A program made the translations under genes and the position numbers. Below are positions 17,636 through 25,681 of a stretch of DNA of 48,588 nt, in pieces. The stretch is from assembly GCF_900167165.1 (NCBI RefSeq), contig NZ_FUXM01000013.1, positions 1 to 48,588 on the forward strand. The letters run 5' to 3'. Each line of letters opens with the position of its first letter. Position 1 is the first letter of the stretch. A model generated the notes under the pieces. The model saw nothing but the letters and a program-made list of their open reading frames with translations, was not told the origin of the DNA and did no database searches. The stretch is from Carboxydocella sporoproducens DSM 16521 (GTDB lineage Bacteria; Bacillota; GCA-003054495; Carboxydocellales; Carboxydocellaceae).

Positions 17636-17833
17636 TATTTCGGAGGCAAATTTTATCTGTTTCAGGAATATTATCTCCTTATTATTAAGCAATGCTATGA
17701 TCGCCCGAACCAAACACATACATACTACGCTATATCCTCTTTCTTTAGTATTAATGCTATTCTTTGCAGCAATTCTTAATTCCTGTTCCAAGTTTTTTAT
17801 TAATGAATTAATTGGGGAGTCGGGTATATACAC
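17609..17833 (-). CDS. Small hypothetical protein downstream of paralogue 2
   Basis: The frame encodes 74 residues starting at GTG (MYIPDSPINSLIKNLEQEL...). It begins only 18 bases after the stop of the 17852 gene, and AGGAGG sits in that gap, although just three bases before the GTG, which is tight. The MYIPDSP start faintly resembles the MSxPxxP start of its neighbours, but the conserved helical core is absent. It is lysine-rich and AT-rich. It may be a diverged family member or a companion. Function is unknown. Confidence 0.5.
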   Translation of the reverse strand: MYIPDSPINSLIKNLEQELRIAAKNSINTKERGYSVVCMCLVRAIIALLNNKEIIFLKQIKFASEILRKKIRAP

Positions 17834-17851
17834 ACACCTCCTCTCTTGCCT

Positions 17852-18139
17852 TTACGGTGCAGGTATCTGTAGCACATCTTCAAGTTTAAACTGTAAGAGC
17901 ATTTCTTTTTTGATAACGCTTCGCAATGTTCTTTCTACACTGCGATTAATAGTAATAATGTCCTGCATGGTCGGTGGAGGATCAGCAGCTAATACAAATT
18001 GAATTTTTTCTGCCTCGGCATTAATCATGTGCGCCAATCCCAGTTCTTCAAAAGCAATTGAGGCCAGTAGCAGGTTTATTACATCTTCCCTGTCAATTGT
18101 AATGTTAGGGTTAATGTCAGGTATGTTCGGAAAAGACAT
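17852..18139 (-). CDS. Small MSxPxxP-family protein, paralogue 2
   Basis: This 95-residue protein begins MSFPNIPDINPNITIDREDV, continues with INLLLASIAFEELGLAHM and INAEAEKIQFVL, and ends with a segment of the type INRSVERTLRSVIKKEML. It is the most canonical of the three paralogues and consists of little more than the conserved helical domain. AAAGGAGG precedes the ATG. It lies between the other family members and next to the ATP-grasp operon, suggesting a common, probably sporulation-related, role. The biochemical function is unknown. Confidence 0.78.
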   Translation of the reverse strand: MSFPNIPDINPNITIDREDVINLLLASIAFEELGLAHMINAEAEKIQFVLAADPPPTMQDIITINRSVERTLRSVIKKEMLLQFKLEDVLQIPAP

Positions 18140-18224
18140 TAAATCTACCTCCTTTCATTCTCACTATCATAGATATTGAATACACAAAAAAAATATGCAT
18201 AAATTTTTCTTTTAGGGCTTGTCT

Positions 18225-18530
18225 TTAGGTATGTCCAACATTTCTTTTTTCTTCCTTAATCAGTCTTAATACATCTTGCAGCTTCATACTTAAAACAATT
18301 TCTTTAAATAATAAAACTTTAATTACTTCTCTGACTTTATCATTTATCTTAACTAGTTGTCTTATACTCTGGTATGACGTTATCACTTCCTGAAGTTTTT
18401 CTGCTTCTGCATTAAGCATATGGGCCAGAGCCAGCTCTTCAAATGCGATCGATGCTAGTAACATATTATTAATATCCCGTCTCGATAATTCAATATCTGG
18501 TGTAACATCAGGTAATTGTGGCATCGACAT
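18225..18530 (-). CDS. Small MSxPxxP-family protein, paralogue 3
   Basis: The 101-residue protein starts MSMPQLPDVTPDIELSRRDI and carries LLASIAFEELALAHMLNAEA, then INDKVREVIKVLLFKEIVLS. ATG 18530 was chosen because AAGGGG lies eight bases upstream; the in-frame GTG at 18539 lacks a site. A candidate mother-cell-type -10 element lies about 30 bases upstream. Same family and same uncertainty as the two paralogues nearby. Confidence 0.76.
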   Translation of the reverse strand: MSMPQLPDVTPDIELSRRDINNMLLASIAFEELALAHMLNAEAEKLQEVITSYQSIRQLVKINDKVREVIKVLLFKEIVLSMKLQDVLRLIKEEKRNVGHT

Positions 18531-18559
18531 CAAAATCACCCCTTGTCAAGTAGGTGATT

Positions 18560-18584
18560 TATTATATGCTGAACTTATAGTATG
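18560..18584 (-). promoter_or_regulatory. Candidate sigma-K-like promoter for paralogue 3
   Basis: Minus-strand CATATAATA (18568-18560) matches CATAnnnTA exactly. An AC pair lies about 15 bases upstream, slightly short of the usual 16-17. The implied leader to ATG 18530 is about 20 bases. TATAAT is contained in the motif, so a vegetative -10 cannot be excluded. Confidence 0.35.
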
Positions 18585-18590
18585 TGACCG

Positions 18591-19631
18591 CTATTCAACC
18601 AGCAGCAAAAACACATAGCGCAAAATCGCCTTGCCGATCGCCGTGAGGGGTACTGCCAGCAGCAGTCCCCACAGCCCCGCCACTTCCCCTCCGGCCAGCA
18701 GGGCGAAGATAACCGTCAGGGGATGCAGATTGAGTGCATCCCCTAATATTTTCGGTGAAAGCAAATGGGCCTCTACCTGCTGAATGACCAGAATCACCAC
18801 CGCAGCCGCCAACGCTTTTGACCAGCTGATCTGCAGGGCCAGCACCACCGCCGGTATCCCGCCCAGGATGGGGCCAAAAAAAGGGATCAAGTCCAGGATA
18901 CCGGCTACCACCCCCAGAAACAGGGCATAAGGTACCCCTAGCAGGGTCATCCCGATCCCAGTCAGCGCCCCTACCAACAGGCAAATGAGCAAGTGACCGC
19001 GGATAAATTTTTTCATTATCTGATCCAGTTCATCCAGCAAAGCCAGCGCATGGAGACGGGCACTGCCAGGCAAAAGCAATTCCCAGCCTTGATGCAGCCG
19101 CTGCCAGTCCAGCAGAAAGTAAAAGGCAAGGATGGGAAGCAACAGAATAGTGCCGATCTGCCCGGCCAGGGCCAGAATCCCGGCCGCCCCCTGCGCCAGC
19201 CAGCCTTCTACCCCCTCCCGGGCCTGGCCCAGCCGTTCACTCAACACTTTTTGCACCTGGGCGGGCAGACCGGCTCCGTCCAGGCGGGCCAGCCAGTTTT
19301 GCCAGAACCCCTCCCAGCGTAACCAGATCCCGGGTAAAACCTCTCCTACCTGGCTCAGCTCCCGCAGGAATACCGGCAGCAAAAAAAAGGCTACTGCCAG
19401 CACCAGTCCGGTCATGATTGCATATAACACCAGCAGGGCTTGCAGCCGACTGAGCCCCCGGCTCTCCATCCTCGCTACCAGCGGCCCCAGCAAATAGGCC
19501 AGCAGCCAGCCCCCAAGAAACAGAAGTAAGATTTTACGTATCAGCCAGAAAAAAAAGAGCGCCCCCAACAGCATTCCGACCAGGAAACTGCGGCGGGCGA
19601 TAGTTTTAACTTTGTGCATCCCCATCACCAT
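18591..19631 (-). CDS. AI-2E family transporter (YrrI-like permease)
   Basis: The integral membrane protein of about 346 residues belongs to the AI-2E/PerM family. It has hydrophobic helices near the N-terminus (FLVGMLLGALFFFWLIRKIL), a soluble middle segment, and the characteristic C-terminal block with ILDLIPFFGPILGGIPAVVL and the LHPLTVIFALLAGGEVAGLW segment. The start was placed at ATG 19631, one base after the stop of the upstream small gene, implying coupling; ATG 19619 is an alternative. The substrate is unknown, and family members include exporters and ion antiporters. In B. subtilis the relative yrrI lies next to alaS; here the AT-rich island lies downstream instead. Confidence 0.88.
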   Translation of the reverse strand: MVMGMHKVKTIARRSFLVGMLLGALFFFWLIRKILLLFLGGWLLAYLLGPLVARMESRGLSRLQALLVLYAIMTGLVLAVAFFLLPVFLRELSQVGEVLPGIWLRWEGFWQNWLARLDGAGLPAQVQKVLSERLGQAREGVEGWLAQGAAGILALAGQIGTILLLPILAFYFLLDWQRLHQGWELLLPGSARLHALALLDELDQIMKKFIRGHLLICLLVGALTGIGMTLLGVPYALFLGVVAGILDLIPFFGPILGGIPAVVLALQISWSKALAAAVVILVIQQVEAHLLSPKILGDALNLHPLTVIFALLAGGEVAGLWGLLLAVPLTAIGKAILRYVFLLLVE

Positions 19632-19632
19632 T

Positions 19633-19830
19633 TTAATCCAGCATATTTTTGATATCCCTGACACCGTCCCGCACATCATTGACCATTTTGGCCGCCCGGG
19701 CTGTGACCCGCCGGGTTTTCCCCAGCAAAGTCCGTTTGGGAGTGGGTTTAAGCTGTGGTCCGGCTACCAAACCGATGATTGCTCCCAGCACACTTCCAGC
19801 AACCAGCCCATTCCAGAAACTTCTGGCCAT
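19633..19830 (-). CDS. Small YtxH-like membrane protein
   Basis: The 65-residue protein starts MARSFWNGLVAGSVLGAIIG, giving one N-terminal membrane helix followed by a basic amphipathic tail (KRTLLGKTRRVTARAAK). This layout resembles YtxH-domain proteins. AGGAGGTG lies eight bases before ATG 19830. The next gene starts immediately after its stop. Function is unknown; co-transcription with the AI-2E permease suggests an accessory envelope role. Confidence 0.75.
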   Translation of the reverse strand: MARSFWNGLVAGSVLGAIIGLVAGPQLKPTPKRTLLGKTRRVTARAAKMVNDVRDGVRDIKNMLD

Positions 19831-19845
19831 GTTCGACACCTCCTG

Positions 19846-20022
19846 TTAGAGATAGGGTTCAGCCAGTTCCTCATCCCAGGCCATTAAACTGCCATCCTCA
19901 GCTACATCAAATACCTGGATTTCATTGCCCTGACGGCGAAATTCCACAAAACAGTCCCAGCAGTAAAACTGGTCCACTCCCACTTTCCCGGTGCTTTTGC
20001 CTCCACAAACGGGACAAATCAT
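19846..20022 (-). CDS. Small zinc-ribbon protein (58 aa)
   Basis: This 58-codon gene begins MICPVCGGKSTGKVGVDQFY and continues CWDCFVEF, so two Cys pairs (CPVC and CWDC) form a probable zinc ribbon. A short acidic C-terminal tail follows. AAAGGAG lies 10 bases before the ATG. It sits in the tight minus-strand run between the PRC-barrel gene and the small membrane protein gene, with gaps of 15-25 bases, so it is surely part of that operon. Binding to nucleic acid or protein is possible; function is unknown. Confidence 0.85.
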   Translation of the reverse strand: MICPVCGGKSTGKVGVDQFYCWDCFVEFRRQGNEIQVFDVAEDGSLMAWDEELAEPYL

Positions 20023-20045
20023 GATAAAATGACTCCTTTCTCTCT

Positions 20046-20510
20046 TCAGGCTTCATTCATAGTTTGACCCGCTTTTTCACTTTCTAACCATATGAGCTGG
20101 CCATTTTCCCAGGTTAATTGTTGCCATGGTATTTCAGTTCTTCCCTGCCATAAATCATCAAAAATGGAGCGAGCCAGCTCTATCCCTGCCAGTTTGCCGC
20201 TACTTTTATCCAGCACCAAATCCCCCACCAGGCCTATTTCCTGTTTTTGCCGATCATACAAAGGTTGCTCCAGCCAGTTCGGACAGGCTACCATACAGTC
20301 CGGCAGCGCTTCCCCGGCCACCACCAGTCCATCCTCCCGCAAATCCAGCAACTGTTCCCAGGTGTACCAGTTATCTTCAGCAGTGGCCAGGGCCCGCAGC
20401 TGGCCCTCTTCATCCACCGCCAGCTGACGCACTCGACCCAGCATCTCCCCCTGCGGGTTGTATACTGGCAAACCTGTCAAATGCCGGCCCCGGCACAGAT
20501 TTTTCTCCAT
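20046..20510 (-). CDS. PRC-barrel domain protein (YrrD-like)
   Basis: The 154-residue protein contains two PRC-barrel-like repeats: one around GLPVYNPQGEMLGRVRQLAV and one around PLYDRQKQEIGLVGDLVLD. PRC-barrels are small beta-barrels found in RNA-processing and photosynthetic proteins; the role of the YrrD group is not established. GGAGGG precedes the ATG. It is the first gene of the operon leading to the AI-2E permease and lies just after the mnmA terminator. In B. subtilis yrrD lies in the same region as mnmA. Confidence 0.83.
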   Translation of the reverse strand: MEKNLCRGRHLTGLPVYNPQGEMLGRVRQLAVDEEGQLRALATAEDNWYTWEQLLDLREDGLVVAGEALPDCMVACPNWLEQPLYDRQKQEIGLVGDLVLDKSSGKLAGIELARSIFDDLWQGRTEIPWQQLTWENGQLIWLESEKAGQTMNEA

Positions 20511-20554
20511 TTTTCATCCCTCCGGTTTTGTTAGTATGTGCAGAGAGGAGGGAA

Positions 20555-20587
20555 AATAAAAAGAAAACTGCCAGCTTAATGGCAGTT
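20555..20587 (-). terminator. Terminator of mnmA
   Basis: Minus-strand AACTGCCA, loop TTAAGC, TGGCAGTT, followed by TTCTTTTTATTTT. Stem positions are 20587-20580 and 20573-20566. It lies just after the mnmA stop. Confidence 0.88.
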
Positions 20588-20605
20588 CTGGTAGGTTGCA
20601 TATAT

Positions 20606-21697
20606 TCATAGTTTTTTAATCACCCCGCCGCCGACCACATACTCACCCTGGTAGAACACCACCGCCTGACCGGGAGTGATGGCACGCTGGGGCTCCTGAA
20701 ATCTCACCAGCACCCGGTCGCCATTGCCTGCTTTTTCCCCCAGTGGCTGGACGATAGCCGCTGCCGGCCGGGCGGCATAGCGAATTTTAGCCTCCACCGC
20801 CAGGGGCTGTTCCAGCACGGGCAGGGCAATCAGATTCAGTTCATCCGCTAACAGCTCGCCGGCATAAACTTCCTCCGCTTCCCCCAGAATCACTGCATTC
20901 CGTTCCGGATCGATATCCACCACAAACATGGGCTTACCCAGGGCAATGCCCAGCCCTTTCCGCTGTCCAATGGTATAATGGACAATTCCTTTGTGTTGTC
21001 CCAGCACCCGGCCCTGGCGGTCCAGGAAAGGTCCAGGCTTGATTTGCTCACCCAGCTTTTCCTCAAGAAAAGCGCCATAATCATCATCTGGCACAAAACA
21101 GATTTCCTGGCTTTCCGGCTTGTTGGCCACCGGCAATTCCAGCTTTCTGGCCAGTTCCCGGGTTTGTTCCTTCACCATTTCCCCCAGGGGAAAGAGGGTA
21201 TGGGCCAGCTGCTCCTGGGTAAAGGTGTACAGCACATAGGACTGGTCCTTGCGCTGATCCACCCCTTTGCGCAACAGCCAGCGCCCCCTCTGTTCATCAT
21301 ATTCCCGGCGGGCATAATGGCCGGTCGCGATATAGTCAGCTCCCAGAGCCCGGGCCTTGCGCAGGAAGGCTTCGAATTTGATTTCCTTGTTACAGGCAAT
21401 ACAGGGATTGGGGGTTTCCCCCCGCAAATAGGACTGACAGAAATAATCGATTACCTTTTCAGCAAACAATTCCCGAAAGTTGAGGACATAAAAGGGTATC
21501 CCCAGTTTGTCACAAACCCGGCGGGCATCATTGATGGAGGAAAGAGAGCAACAGCCCCCGTAATCCTCATCTTCAATTTCCCGCGGGGAGATTTGCAGGG
21601 TTATGCCGATAACATTATATCCTTGCTCTTTTAAAAGAGCGGCCGCTACCGAACTGTCCACGCCTCCGCTCATGCCAACCGCCACTGTGGGTTTCAC
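20606..21697 (-). CDS. mnmA: tRNA-specific 2-thiouridylase MnmA
   Basis: The 363-residue enzyme transfers sulfur to U34 of tRNA-Lys, -Glu and -Gln, using persulfide sulfur supplied by a cysteine desulfurase. The PP-loop GMSGGVDSSVAAALL lies at the N-terminus. The catalytic cysteines are in PNPCIACN and SQEICFV, and GQRKGLGIALGKP is also conserved. Length is typical. It lies 33 bases downstream of glnP, so it may be partly read through from the glutamine transporter operon. The iscS gene that probably feeds it sulfur lies about 8 kb upstream, whereas in B. subtilis yrvO and mnmA are adjacent. Confidence 0.97.
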   Translation of the reverse strand: MKPTVAVGMSGGVDSSVAAALLKEQGYNVIGITLQISPREIEDEDYGGCCSLSSINDARRVCDKLGIPFYVLNFRELFAEKVIDYFCQSYLRGETPNPCIACNKEIKFEAFLRKARALGADYIATGHYARREYDEQRGRWLLRKGVDQRKDQSYVLYTFTQEQLAHTLFPLGEMVKEQTRELARKLELPVANKPESQEICFVPDDDYGAFLEEKLGEQIKPGPFLDRQGRVLGQHKGIVHYTIGQRKGLGIALGKPMFVVDIDPERNAVILGEAEEVYAGELLADELNLIALPVLEQPLAVEAKIRYAARPAAAIVQPLGEKAGNGDRVLVRFQEPQRAITPGQAVVFYQGEYVVGGGVIKKL

Positions 21698-21729
21698 TAC
21701 AAATCACCTCAGGATATACTATACCACAA

Positions 21730-22395
21730 TCAGTGGCCATAGGCCAACTTGCGTTCCAGGCGGCGGCTGTAGGAAGTCAGGGCATAGCAGATGACAAAAT
21801 AGATCACTGCCTCCACCAGCAAAGTCTGCATCGGGTTATTGTAACGGCTGAAGAAAACCTGGCCCTGGCTGAACAGCTCCGGTACCGAAATGATGAAACA
21901 ATAGGAAGTATCCTTGATCAGGGAAGTAAACTGGCTGACCAGGGGCGGTATAATTTTCTTGAAAGCCTGGGGCAAAATAATATAAGCCATAGTCTGGGCC
22001 CAGGTGAAACCCTGGGAGCGAGCCGCTTCCCATTGCCCTTTAGGCACCGCCTGAATTCCACCCCGGAAAATCTCCGCTACCAGAGCAGAAGTAAAGATGG
22101 TCAAAGCCACCACCCCGGCCCAGAAGGGCGAAAGGCTGATCCCCATCCGGGGCAAGGCGAAATAGGTAAAAAAGATGATCAGCAACAAGGGGCTATTGCG
22201 CAAGGCATGGATATAGAGATAGGCCGGCCCGCTCAGGAACTTCCAGCCCGAAATGCGCATCAGAGCCAGCAGCACACCGAAAAACAGACTGAAGGCTATG
22301 CTCAGGGCGGCTAACCCCAGGGTCCAGCGCAAACCAGCCGCCAGAAAGGTCAGGTTATTTAAATCCAGAAAGGGAGCCCAGCCACTTGTAGTCAT
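21730..22395 (-). CDS. glnP: Glutamine-type ABC transporter permease (GlnP)
   Basis: The 221-residue polar amino acid ABC permease of the HisM family has several membrane helices and the EAA-type loop GGIQAVPKGQWEAARSQGFT with the following MAYIILPQAFK. It is the last gene of a Q-H-M-P order identical to the B. subtilis glutamine transporter operon. It lies 14 bases after glnM. Together the two permeases should form the membrane channel for an amino acid delivered by GlnH. Confidence 0.93.
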   Translation of the reverse strand: MTTSGWAPFLDLNNLTFLAAGLRWTLGLAALSIAFSLFFGVLLALMRISGWKFLSGPAYLYIHALRNSPLLLIIFFTYFALPRMGISLSPFWAGVVALTIFTSALVAEIFRGGIQAVPKGQWEAARSQGFTWAQTMAYIILPQAFKKIIPPLVSQFTSLIKDTSYCFIISVPELFSQGQVFFSRYNNPMQTLLVEAVIYFVICYALTSYSRRLERKLAYGH

Positions 22396-22409
22396 CCTTC
22401 AGCCCTCCT

Positions 22410-23066
22410 TTAATGATAACCTTGAGCTACCCGGCGTTCCAGGTATTCCACCAGGGCACTCAGGGGAATTGTCAAAGTCAGATAGAGTAAGGCAGCAAAA
22501 ATATAGACTTCAAAAACGATAAAAGTTTCGGCAGAAACCAGGTTGGCATTATACATCAGGTCAGCAACGGCAATGGTGCTGAGAATGGCCGAGTTTTTCA
22601 CCAGGTTTACCACCTGGTTGCCCAGCGGGGGCAAAGCTACCCGCAAGGCCTGGGGCAGAATGATATAACCCATGGTTTGCAGATAAGTGAAGCCCTGGGA
22701 GCGGGCCGCTTCCCACTGTCCTCTGGGAATGGACTGGATGCCAGCCCGAAACACTTCGGCAATATAGGCACCGGTATAAATGCCCAGCCCCAGGGTGCCA
22801 CAGGTAAATTCCGACAGGCTTACCCCCAAAGAGGGCAAACCCTGATAAAAGAAAAAGACCTGAATTACCAGGGGTGTATTTTGAAAAAACTCCACATACC
22901 ATTTGCCGATAAACTGGGTTACCGGGTTTTCGATAACCCGCAAAACCGCTACAATTACGCCAATCGCCAGGGCCAGAACCAGGGCCAGCAAGGATACCTG
23001 CAGGGTAATGGCCAGCCCGGAGAAGAATTGATCCGAGCGTTGCCAGACATCTGCCCAGTTGGTCAT
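22410..23066 (-). CDS. glnM: Glutamine-type ABC transporter permease (GlnM)
   Basis: The 218-residue HisM-type permease is a paralogue of glnP, with AGIQSIPRGQWEAARSQGFT followed by MGYIILPQALR as the ATPase-coupling loop. Family-typical segments include NTPLVIQVFFFYQGLP. GGAGGAGGTAG precedes the ATG. A strong hairpin lies between glnH and this gene and may lower expression of the permeases relative to the binding protein. Confidence 0.93.
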   Translation of the reverse strand: MTNWADVWQRSDQFFSGLAITLQVSLLALVLALAIGVIVAVLRVIENPVTQFIGKWYVEFFQNTPLVIQVFFFYQGLPSLGVSLSEFTCGTLGLGIYTGAYIAEVFRAGIQSIPRGQWEAARSQGFTYLQTMGYIILPQALRVALPPLGNQVVNLVKNSAILSTIAVADLMYNANLVSAETFIVFEVYIFAALLYLTLTIPLSALVEYLERRVAQGYH

Positions 23067-23095
23067 ACAAACTACCTCCTCCGGTGCAATTTAAA

Positions 23096-23118
23096 GGGGT
23101 CCCCGGGCAGGGGACCCC
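23096..23118 (-). terminator. Intercistronic hairpin between glnH and glnM
   Basis: GGGGTCCCC (23118-23110 on the minus strand), loop TGCCC, GGGGACCCC (23104-23096), followed by TTTAAATT. The stem is nine GC-rich pairs. Such hairpins after binding-protein genes commonly stabilise the upstream mRNA or partly terminate transcription, giving binding protein in excess. Confidence 0.75.
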
Positions 23119-23124
23119 GGCCGC

Positions 23125-23958
23125 TTACTTGGGGGGTTCTTCTTTAAACCACTTTTTATACAGTTCAGCGTACTTGCCGCTGTCCTTCATTTCCTTCAGC
23201 CAGTCATTGACAAACTTGACAAAGTCATCATTGCCTTTCTTGAAGCCCATACCGTAGGGTTCGGAAGTAAAGAGCCCGCCTACCAGTTCTACATTAGGAT
23301 CCTGCTGGGCAAAACCAAGCAAGATGGAGTTATCGGTGGTCATAGCATCAGCCCGGCCATTTTGCAGAGCCAGGAAGGCTTCGGGATAGGTGGGGAATTC
23401 CAGCACCTGGGCTTCCGGAGCCTTGGCCCGAATGTTCTTGGCACTGGTGGAACCCTGGACAGTCGCTACTTTCTTGCCTTTCAAATCATCCACTGATTTA
23501 ATGGAGCTGCCTTTCTTGACCAGCAGGGACTGACCGGCTTCAAAATAGACATCGGAAAAGTCAATTTGCTTTTTCCGCTCTTCAGTAATGGTCATGGTAC
23601 CGGCCACAATATCCACCTGGTCGTTTTGCAGCATAGGAATCCGGGTTTTGGATTCAACCTTGACGAATTCCACTTTGCTCTCATCACCAAAAATCTTTTT
23701 GGCCAGTTCCTTCATCAGGTCGATTTCAAAGCCTTCTACCTGGTTGGTCTGGGTATTGAGCATGCCAAACAGGGGGACATCATACTTGACACCGGCAATC
23801 AATTTGCCCCGCTGTTTGATTTGCTCCAGTTTGCCAGCCTTTCCGGCTGCCGGCTGGTTTTCCGCCTGTTTCTGCTCTCCGCCGCCTCCGCAGCCGGCCA
23901 GCAGTCCAAGAGACAGGATCCCGGCGAAAGCCAATGCTATCAGTTTTTTCAGTTTCAT
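23125..23958 (-). CDS. glnH: Amino acid (glutamine) ABC substrate-binding lipoprotein
   Basis: The 277-residue SBP_bac_3 family protein has a lipoprotein signal (LSLGLLAGCGGGG), with the Cys at about residue 23 as lipid anchor. Family segments include GFEIDLMKELAKKIFGD, VDIVAGTMTITEERKKQIDF, VATVQGSTSAKNIRAK and the C-terminal KWFKEEPPK. It is held at the outer face of the membrane and hands its ligand to GlnM/GlnP. Glutamine specificity is inferred from gene order and the adjacent GlnK/GlnL-like regulators; glutamate or cystine cannot be excluded. Confidence 0.93.
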   Translation of the reverse strand: MKLKKLIALAFAGILSLGLLAGCGGGGEQKQAENQPAAGKAGKLEQIKQRGKLIAGVKYDVPLFGMLNTQTNQVEGFEIDLMKELAKKIFGDESKVEFVKVESKTRIPMLQNDQVDIVAGTMTITEERKKQIDFSDVYFEAGQSLLVKKGSSIKSVDDLKGKKVATVQGSTSAKNIRAKAPEAQVLEFPTYPEAFLALQNGRADAMTTDNSILLGFAQQDPNVELVGGLFTSEPYGMGFKKGNDDFVKFVNDWLKEMKDSGKYAELYKKWFKEEPPK

Positions 23959-23978
23959 CGGTTCAACCTCCCTTGTTT

Positions 23979-24701
23979 TTAGAGAATTTTGCTTAAGAAG
24001 AGCCTGGTTCGCTCCTCTTTGGGCTCTTTGAAGAAATGTTCCGGGGTGCCTTCCTCGATAATGCGCCCCTCATCCATGAAAATCACCCGGTCGGCCACTT
24101 CCCGGGCAAAGCCCATCTCATGGGTAACCACCACCATGGTCATTCCCTCCCGGGCCAGGGACTTCATTACATCCAGTACCTCATTGACCATTTCCGGGTC
24201 CAGGGCTGAGGTAGGCTCATCGAAGAGCATGATTTTCGGCTTCATGGCCAGACCCCGGGCAATGGCCACCCTTTGCTGCTGGCCACCGGAAAGCTGGCTG
24301 GGATAGGCGTCAGCCTTTTCAGCAATGCCTACCTTTTGCAGATAGTAACGGGCGATTTTTTCCGCTTCCCGGGGGTCCATTTTTTTGACCTTGATGGGAG
24401 CCAAAGTGATATTTTCCAGCACCGTCTTGTGAGGATAGAGATTGAAATGCTGGAAAACCATGCCGATTTCCTGCCGTAAGAGATTTATATTCACCTTTGG
24501 GTCATCCAGCCGGAAACCGTCCACTATCAATTCACCGGAAGAAATCTTCTCCAGCTGGTTGATACAGCGCAACATGGTGCTCTTCCCTGAGCCGGAGGGG
24601 CCGATGACCACCACCACTTCCCCTTCCCGGATTTCCAGATTGATATCCTTGAGGACATGATGGTTGCCGAAATATTTATTGACATTCTTGAACTTGATCA
24701 C
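23979..24701 (-). CDS. glnQ: Amino acid ABC transporter ATPase (GlnQ)
   Basis: The protein of about 240 residues has Walker [11 protein letters not shown]-loop [10 protein letters not shown], signature LSGGQQQR, Walker [14 protein letters not shown] and the switch [11 protein letters not shown] 24701 (giving [12 protein letters not shown]) was chosen because AGAGGTGA lies just upstream and this matches the usual family start. ATG 24722 would add seven residues without a good site. It is the first gene of glnQHMP. Confidence 0.95.
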   Translation of the reverse strand: MIKFKNVNKYFGNHHVLKDINLEIREGEVVVVIGPSGSGKSTMLRCINQLEKISSGELIVDGFRLDDPKVNINLLRQEIGMVFQHFNLYPHKTVLENITLAPIKVKKMDPREAEKIARYYLQKVGIAEKADAYPSQLSGGQQQRVAIARGLAMKPKIMLFDEPTSALDPEMVNEVLDVMKSLAREGMTMVVVTHEMGFAREVADRVIFMDEGRIIEEGTPEHFFKEPKEERTRLFLSKIL

Positions 24702-24744
24702 TGCTCTCACCTCTGGCTCCATTTTGGTGACCAGCCCACAAAAA

Positions 24745-24789
24745 ACTACAAAAAAATAACTGGAGCCTACATTGTATACTCCAGTTATT
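24745..24789 (-). terminator. Terminator of the GlnK/GlnL regulator operon
   Basis: Minus-strand AATAACTGGAG (24789-24779) pairs with CTCCAGTTATT (24765-24755), and TTTTTTGTAGTTTTTTG follows. It includes the response-regulator stop codon and separates that operon from glnQHMP. Confidence 0.88.
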
Positions 24790-25669
24790 GATGCGTAACC
24801 TCATCATAAAGGGCCATGATGAATTTTTTCAGGTTGATCTTGCCCTTTTCTCCTCGCAATTTGGCCCGTACTTCGTTAAAATCAAAAAAGCGGGGAGCAT
24901 AGTATTCAAAAAGAGGATCATGGTAATCTTCCGCCCCTAAAGCGGCCAGATGTTCCATAGCTTCGTGTACTGCCCGGCGAATGCGCTGCTCCAGGGTACC
25001 CAGATCCACCTCTTCTCCAGTTTCCTGGCGGTAGCGTTCCTGCAATTCCTGATATAGCTCTTTGAGCTGCAGGTTGGCCGGAGTGCGCCCTTCTTCTTCC
25101 TTCTCCCGCAAAATCTCCACCAGCCAGTTCAGTTCCCGGCTGCCCATTTCCCCCGCCAGTCCCAGGTCCCGCAAAACCCGGCGCATTTTCTTGCTGCCGC
25201 TCTCCCTGTCACTGCTCCGTTCCGGTTGCTGGTTGCCCACCATCCAATCCAATGCTGCCAGGGAATTGCGCACCTGGGCCAGGGATTGGGTCAGGCGCAA
25301 ATTGGCCAGCACTTTTTGCAAAACCGACACTACTTCCACCCGGTTGATGGGTTTGTGGATATAAAAATCCACGCCCGCCTGATAGGCACCGGCCACCATT
25401 TCCTTGTTTTCCACCTGAGAAATCATGACAATGGCCCCCGTAAAACCTCTTTCTTTCAGGGCAGCTACTACCTCAACCCCATCCTGACCGGGTAGCAACA
25501 AGTCCACCAGCACTACATCGGGCCGGACCTGCATCACCACCATATCGGCCATTTCCCCGGTCTCCAGTTCCCCGACTACTTCCCCTAAACCTTCCTGTTC
25601 GATGATCATACTCAACATGCGCCTGCAGATACGGTCGTCATCGATAATCATGAATTTGAATTCGCCCAT
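24785..25669 (-). CDS. glnL: GlnL (YcbB)-type response regulator
   Basis: The 294-residue protein has an N-terminal receiver domain (about 1-125) with IDDDR, phospho-acceptor Asp in [12 protein letters not shown], and the conserved Lys in IHKPINR. The C-terminal half (about 155-290) matches the YcbB domain of B. subtilis GlnL, with [20 protein letters not shown] and [16 protein letters not shown]. GlnL controls glutamine utilisation genes; here it is directly followed by glnQHMP, which is the likely target. It lies 12 bases after the kinase gene. Confidence 0.92.
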   Translation of the reverse strand: MGEFKFMIIDDDRICRRMLSMIIEQEGLGEVVGELETGEMADMVVMQVRPDVVLVDLLLPGQDGVEVVAALKERGFTGAIVMISQVENKEMVAGAYQAGVDFYIHKPINRVEVVSVLQKVLANLRLTQSLAQVRNSLAALDWMVGNQQPERSSDRESGSKKMRRVLRDLGLAGEMGSRELNWLVEILREKEEEGRTPANLQLKELYQELQERYRQETGEEVDLGTLEQRIRRAVHEAMEHLAALGAEDYHDPLFEYYAPRFFDFNEVRAKLRGEKGKINLKKFIMALYDEVTHQ

Positions 25670-25681
25670 ATGTCGCCTCCC

